A DNA stretch of 16,138 bases from Betaproteobacteria bacterium RBG_16_58_11 (GTDB lineage: Bacteria > Pseudomonadota > Gammaproteobacteria > Burkholderiales > Thiobacteraceae). Where the stretch lies: positions 1 through 16,138 of the forward strand of contig MEQN01000060.1 of NCBI GenBank assembly GCA_001770235.1, written 5' to 3'. The stretch's first letter is position 1. Each line of letters starts with the position of its first letter. Positions 14,325 through 16,138 of this stretch are shown here, in pieces. The notes under the pieces were generated by a model. It was given only the letters and a program-made list of their open reading frames with translations, ran no database searches and had not been told where the DNA came from. Position numbers and translations under genes: made by a program.

Positions 14325-14340
14325 AGCAATAGCCGTGCCA
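14325..14340 (-). promoter_or_regulatory. Sigma-54 (RpoN) -24/-12 promoter of fliK
   Basis: On the minus strand the sequence reads TGGCACGGCTATTGCT, matching the TGGCAC-N5-TTGC consensus at every fixed position with GG and GC 10 bp apart (GG at 14339-14338, GC at 14327-14326). Transcription would start near 14314, about 37 nt before the fliK ATG 14277. It lies in the 94-bp gap between fliJ and fliK and outside any accepted gene. An enhancer-binding activator of the FleQ/FlrC type would be required. No activator gene is in this window. Confidence 0.88.
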
Positions 14341-14371
14341 GGATCGCGGACGGCCTGACACCTGAAGGACG

Positions 14372-14824
14372 CTACTCCTCCATGGGTTTTTTGAGCGCAT
14401 GGCTTTTGCGCGCATGTTCGTCTTGCTCGCGCTGCTCGATACGGCCTTCGCGCTGCGCTTCCTTGCGCTGATGCCGGGTTTTGAGGACGTCATAAGTTTT
14501 AAGTTTGCGCCGCTCCTCCATCCAGGCGCGCTGGCCATTTTCCCAGCGCATCCTGGCGTGTTCGATTTCGACCTGCTGCTGCCGAATAGCGAGATCCAAT
14601 TTGTGCAGAAACACTTGAAAGTCGCGCATGCGCGTCATGTCCACGCCTTGCGTCAGCGTGTGATGCAGGCGCTGGCGATATTCCGCTTGATAGGCGTACA
14701 ACTGCTTGAGTTTGTCCTCCTGCAATTGCCACTGCTGCTTGAGTGCGGCCAATTGCCGGGTCGCCGCTTCCACCCGGTTATTCGCTAGGTCATGTAGGGG
14801 CTGAAGTGAGAACTGGCGCGGCAT
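14372..14824 (-). CDS. fliJ: Flagellar export chaperone / stalk protein FliJ
   Basis: This 150-residue protein is almost wholly charged coiled coil, beginning MPRQFSLQPLHDLANNRVEAA, as in FliJ. FliJ forms the central stalk of the FliI ATPase ring and links it to the FlhA gate, and helps deliver export chaperones. Sequence conservation in this family is low, so the call rests on the coiled-coil pattern, the length (~147 usual) and its place directly after fliI (11 nt gap). The C-terminus is unusually rich in Arg, Lys and Glu. Confidence 0.92.
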   Translation of the reverse strand: MPRQFSLQPLHDLANNRVEAATRQLAALKQQWQLQEDKLKQLYAYQAEYRQRLHHTLTQGVDMTRMRDFQVFLHKLDLAIRQQQVEIEHARMRWENGQRAWMEERRKLKTYDVLKTRHQRKEAQREGRIEQREQDEHARKSHALKKPMEE

Positions 14825-14835
14825 GATTCAGCCCG

Positions 14836-16138
14836 CTAGTGCTTGATGAGGTGTTCAAGCTGGAAACAGCTATCGCCATACCCGGCGCGCTCGCGCATAT
14901 CCTGCTGCAAGAACGCTTCCAAGCGCGGGTAGAGCGCAATCGCTTCGTCCAGCGCGGGATCGGAGCCGCGCACATAAGCGCCGACGCTGATCAAGTCACG
15001 GCTGCGTTGATAGCGCGAATAAAGATATCTGAAGCGGCGCACCCACTCCAATTGCTGCGGCGAAACGATTTCGGTAATGGCGCGGCTAATCGACATTTCG
15101 ACATCGATCGCCGGATAGTGGCCCTGATCGGAAAGTGCGCGCGACAGCACGATATGGCCGTCGAGAATCGCGCGCGCCGAATCGGCGATGGGGTCTTGTT
15201 GATCGTCGCCTTCGGTCAGCACGGTATAAAACGCGGTGATCGAGCCGCCGCCCTCGCGCCCATTGCCGGCGCGTTCCACTAATTGCGGCAGCTTAGCGAA
15301 CACGGAAGGCGGATAGCCTTTGGTCGCGGGCGGTTCGCCGATGGCGAGCGCCACTTCGCGCTGCGCCATAGCATAGCGCGTGAGCGAATCCATGATCAGC
15401 AGCACATGCTTGCCTTGGTCGCGAAAGTATTCGGCGATGGCGGTCGCATACGCCGCGCCATGCAAGCGCAGCAAAGGCGGCGTATCGGCGGGGGCCGCAA
15501 CCACCACCGAGCGCGCCAAGCCCTCTTGGCCCAGGATATTCTCGATGAATTCCTTCACCTCGCGCCCACGCTCACCGATCAAGCCAACCACGATGACATC
15601 GGCGCTGGTGTAGCGCGCCATCATGCCCAATAGAATGCTCTTGCCCACGCCGCTGCCGGCGAACAAGCCCATGCGCTGGCCGCGCCCCACGGTAAACAGC
15701 GAATTAATGGCGCGTACGCCCACATCCAGCACATCGCGAATCGGCGCGCGCGCCAGCGGATTAAATGGCCGGCTTTGCAGCGGCACGCGATTATCGGATT
15801 GAATCGATCCCAAGCGATCCAGCGGCCGGCCGGCGCCGTCCACCACGCGCCCCAGAAGTTCCGGGCCGACAATCACTTGCCGCGCGCGATCCTCGGCGCG
15901 GCGCTTGCGCGCCATCGTGGCACGCGGCTTGGGCGTGGCGACTTCGCCCGTTTCAATCGGGATTACCCGCGCGCCGGGCGTCAGACCATAAACATCGGTA
16001 GAAGGCATGAGGAAAAGCCGGTCACCGGAGAAACCGACGACCTCCGCATCCACCGAAAGCCCGCCCGGCAATTCCACGATGCAACTCGATCCCACCGCAA
16101 GCTTGAGACCGATCGCCTCCATCACCAAGCCGGCTACC
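14836..16138 (-). CDS. fliI: Flagellum-specific ATP synthase FliI, 5' end outside window
   Basis: The frame is open to the window edge, and 433 residues plus a partial codon are visible. [17 protein letters not shown] at the edge is an internal segment of FliI, so a short N-terminal part (perhaps 20-40 residues) is missing. Starts near 16122-16128 are therefore unlikely to be real. Features seen are the P-loop GSGVGKS (encoded at 15657-15637) in [17 protein letters not shown], the Walker B region [19 protein letters not shown], and [24 protein letters not shown]. FliI is the hexameric F1-ATPase-like enzyme that unloads substrates and chaperones at the flagellar export gate. The next gene is fliJ, 11 nt downstream. 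The usual fliH or fliG would lie beyond the edge. Confidence 0.96.
   Translation of the reverse strand, partial: VAGLVMEAIGLKLAVGSSCIVELPGGLSVDAEVVGFSGDRLFLMPSTDVYGLTPGARVIPIETGEVATPKPRATMARKRRAEDRARQVIVGPELLGRVVDGAGRPLDRLGSIQSDNRVPLQSRPFNPLARAPIRDVLDVGVRAINSLFTVGRGQRMGLFAGSGVGKSILLGMMARYTSADVIVVGLIGERGREVKEFIENILGQEGLARSVVVAAPADTPPLLRLHGAAYATAIAEYFRDQGKHVLLIMDSLTRYAMAQREVALAIGEPPATKGYPPSVFAKLPQLVERAGNGREGGGSITAFYTVLTEGDDQQDPIADSARAILDGHIVLSRALSDQGHYPAIDVEMSISRAITEIVSPQQLEWVRRFRYLYSRYQRSRDLISVGAYVRGSDPALDEAIALYPRLEAFLQQDMRERAGYGDSCFQLEHLIKH

Overview
The window looks like a chromosomal segment of a motile, moderately GC-rich Gram-negative bacterium, most likely a betaproteobacterium (Rhodocyclales/Nitrosomonadales-like). 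The basis is the dapA-bamC-metallo-beta-lactamase gene order, the style of the proteins, and a flagellar fliI-fliR block with a sigma-54 type promoter. The lineage is inferred from gene content, not from a search. The coding density is high, the longest non-coding gap is 280 bp, and no phage, insertion sequence, CRISPR array or RNA gene was seen.

Layout. (1) 1-2216, plus strand: the 3' end of dapA (lysine/diaminopimelate synthesis), bamC (outer-membrane assembly lipoprotein) and a YycJ/WalJ-like metallo-beta-lactamase-fold hydrolase. This looks like one transcription unit, closed by a perfect bidirectional terminator at 2239-2267. (2) 2284-2565, minus strand: a small Ala-rich lipoprotein built on a 21-bp tandem repeat, with an extended -10 promoter at 2650-2658. 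It shares the terminator. (3) 2813-5659, plus strand: a PhnD-like periplasmic sensor domain joined to one membrane helix and a coiled coil with no output domain, followed 12 nt later by an APH-like/AAA P-loop fusion kinase. (4) 7992-5652, minus strand: a MoxR AAA+ ATPase and its partner, a DUF2201-type zinc/VWA protein, 1 nt apart. The second gene overlaps the fusion kinase gene tail to tail by 8 bp. (5) 7993-8272: a 280-bp divergent intergenic region holding a perfect 28-bp inverted repeat with internal ~10-bp periodicity. (6) 8273-8812: a zinc-ribbon NUDIX hydrolase, ending 1 nt from the end of fliR. (7) 16138-8814, minus strand: fliI (5' end outside the window), fliJ, fliK, fliL, fliM, fliN, fliO, fliP, fliQ, fliR.

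The flagellar genes encode the export ATPase and its partner (FliI, FliJ), hook-length control (FliK), the stator/basal-body protein FliL, the C-ring switch (FliM, FliN) and the export gate (FliO, FliP, FliQ, FliR). Two internal promoters are visible. One is a full-consensus sigma-54 site (TGGCAC-N5-TTGC) in the fliJ-fliK gap. The other is a sigma-70-like site in the fliK-fliL gap. They suggest the cluster is split into fliI-J, fliK and fliL-R expression segments.

I did not find a clearly new defence or mobile system. The least explained parts are the output-less PhnD sensor with its adjacent fusion kinase, the MoxR/VWA pair, and the decamer-based palindrome.
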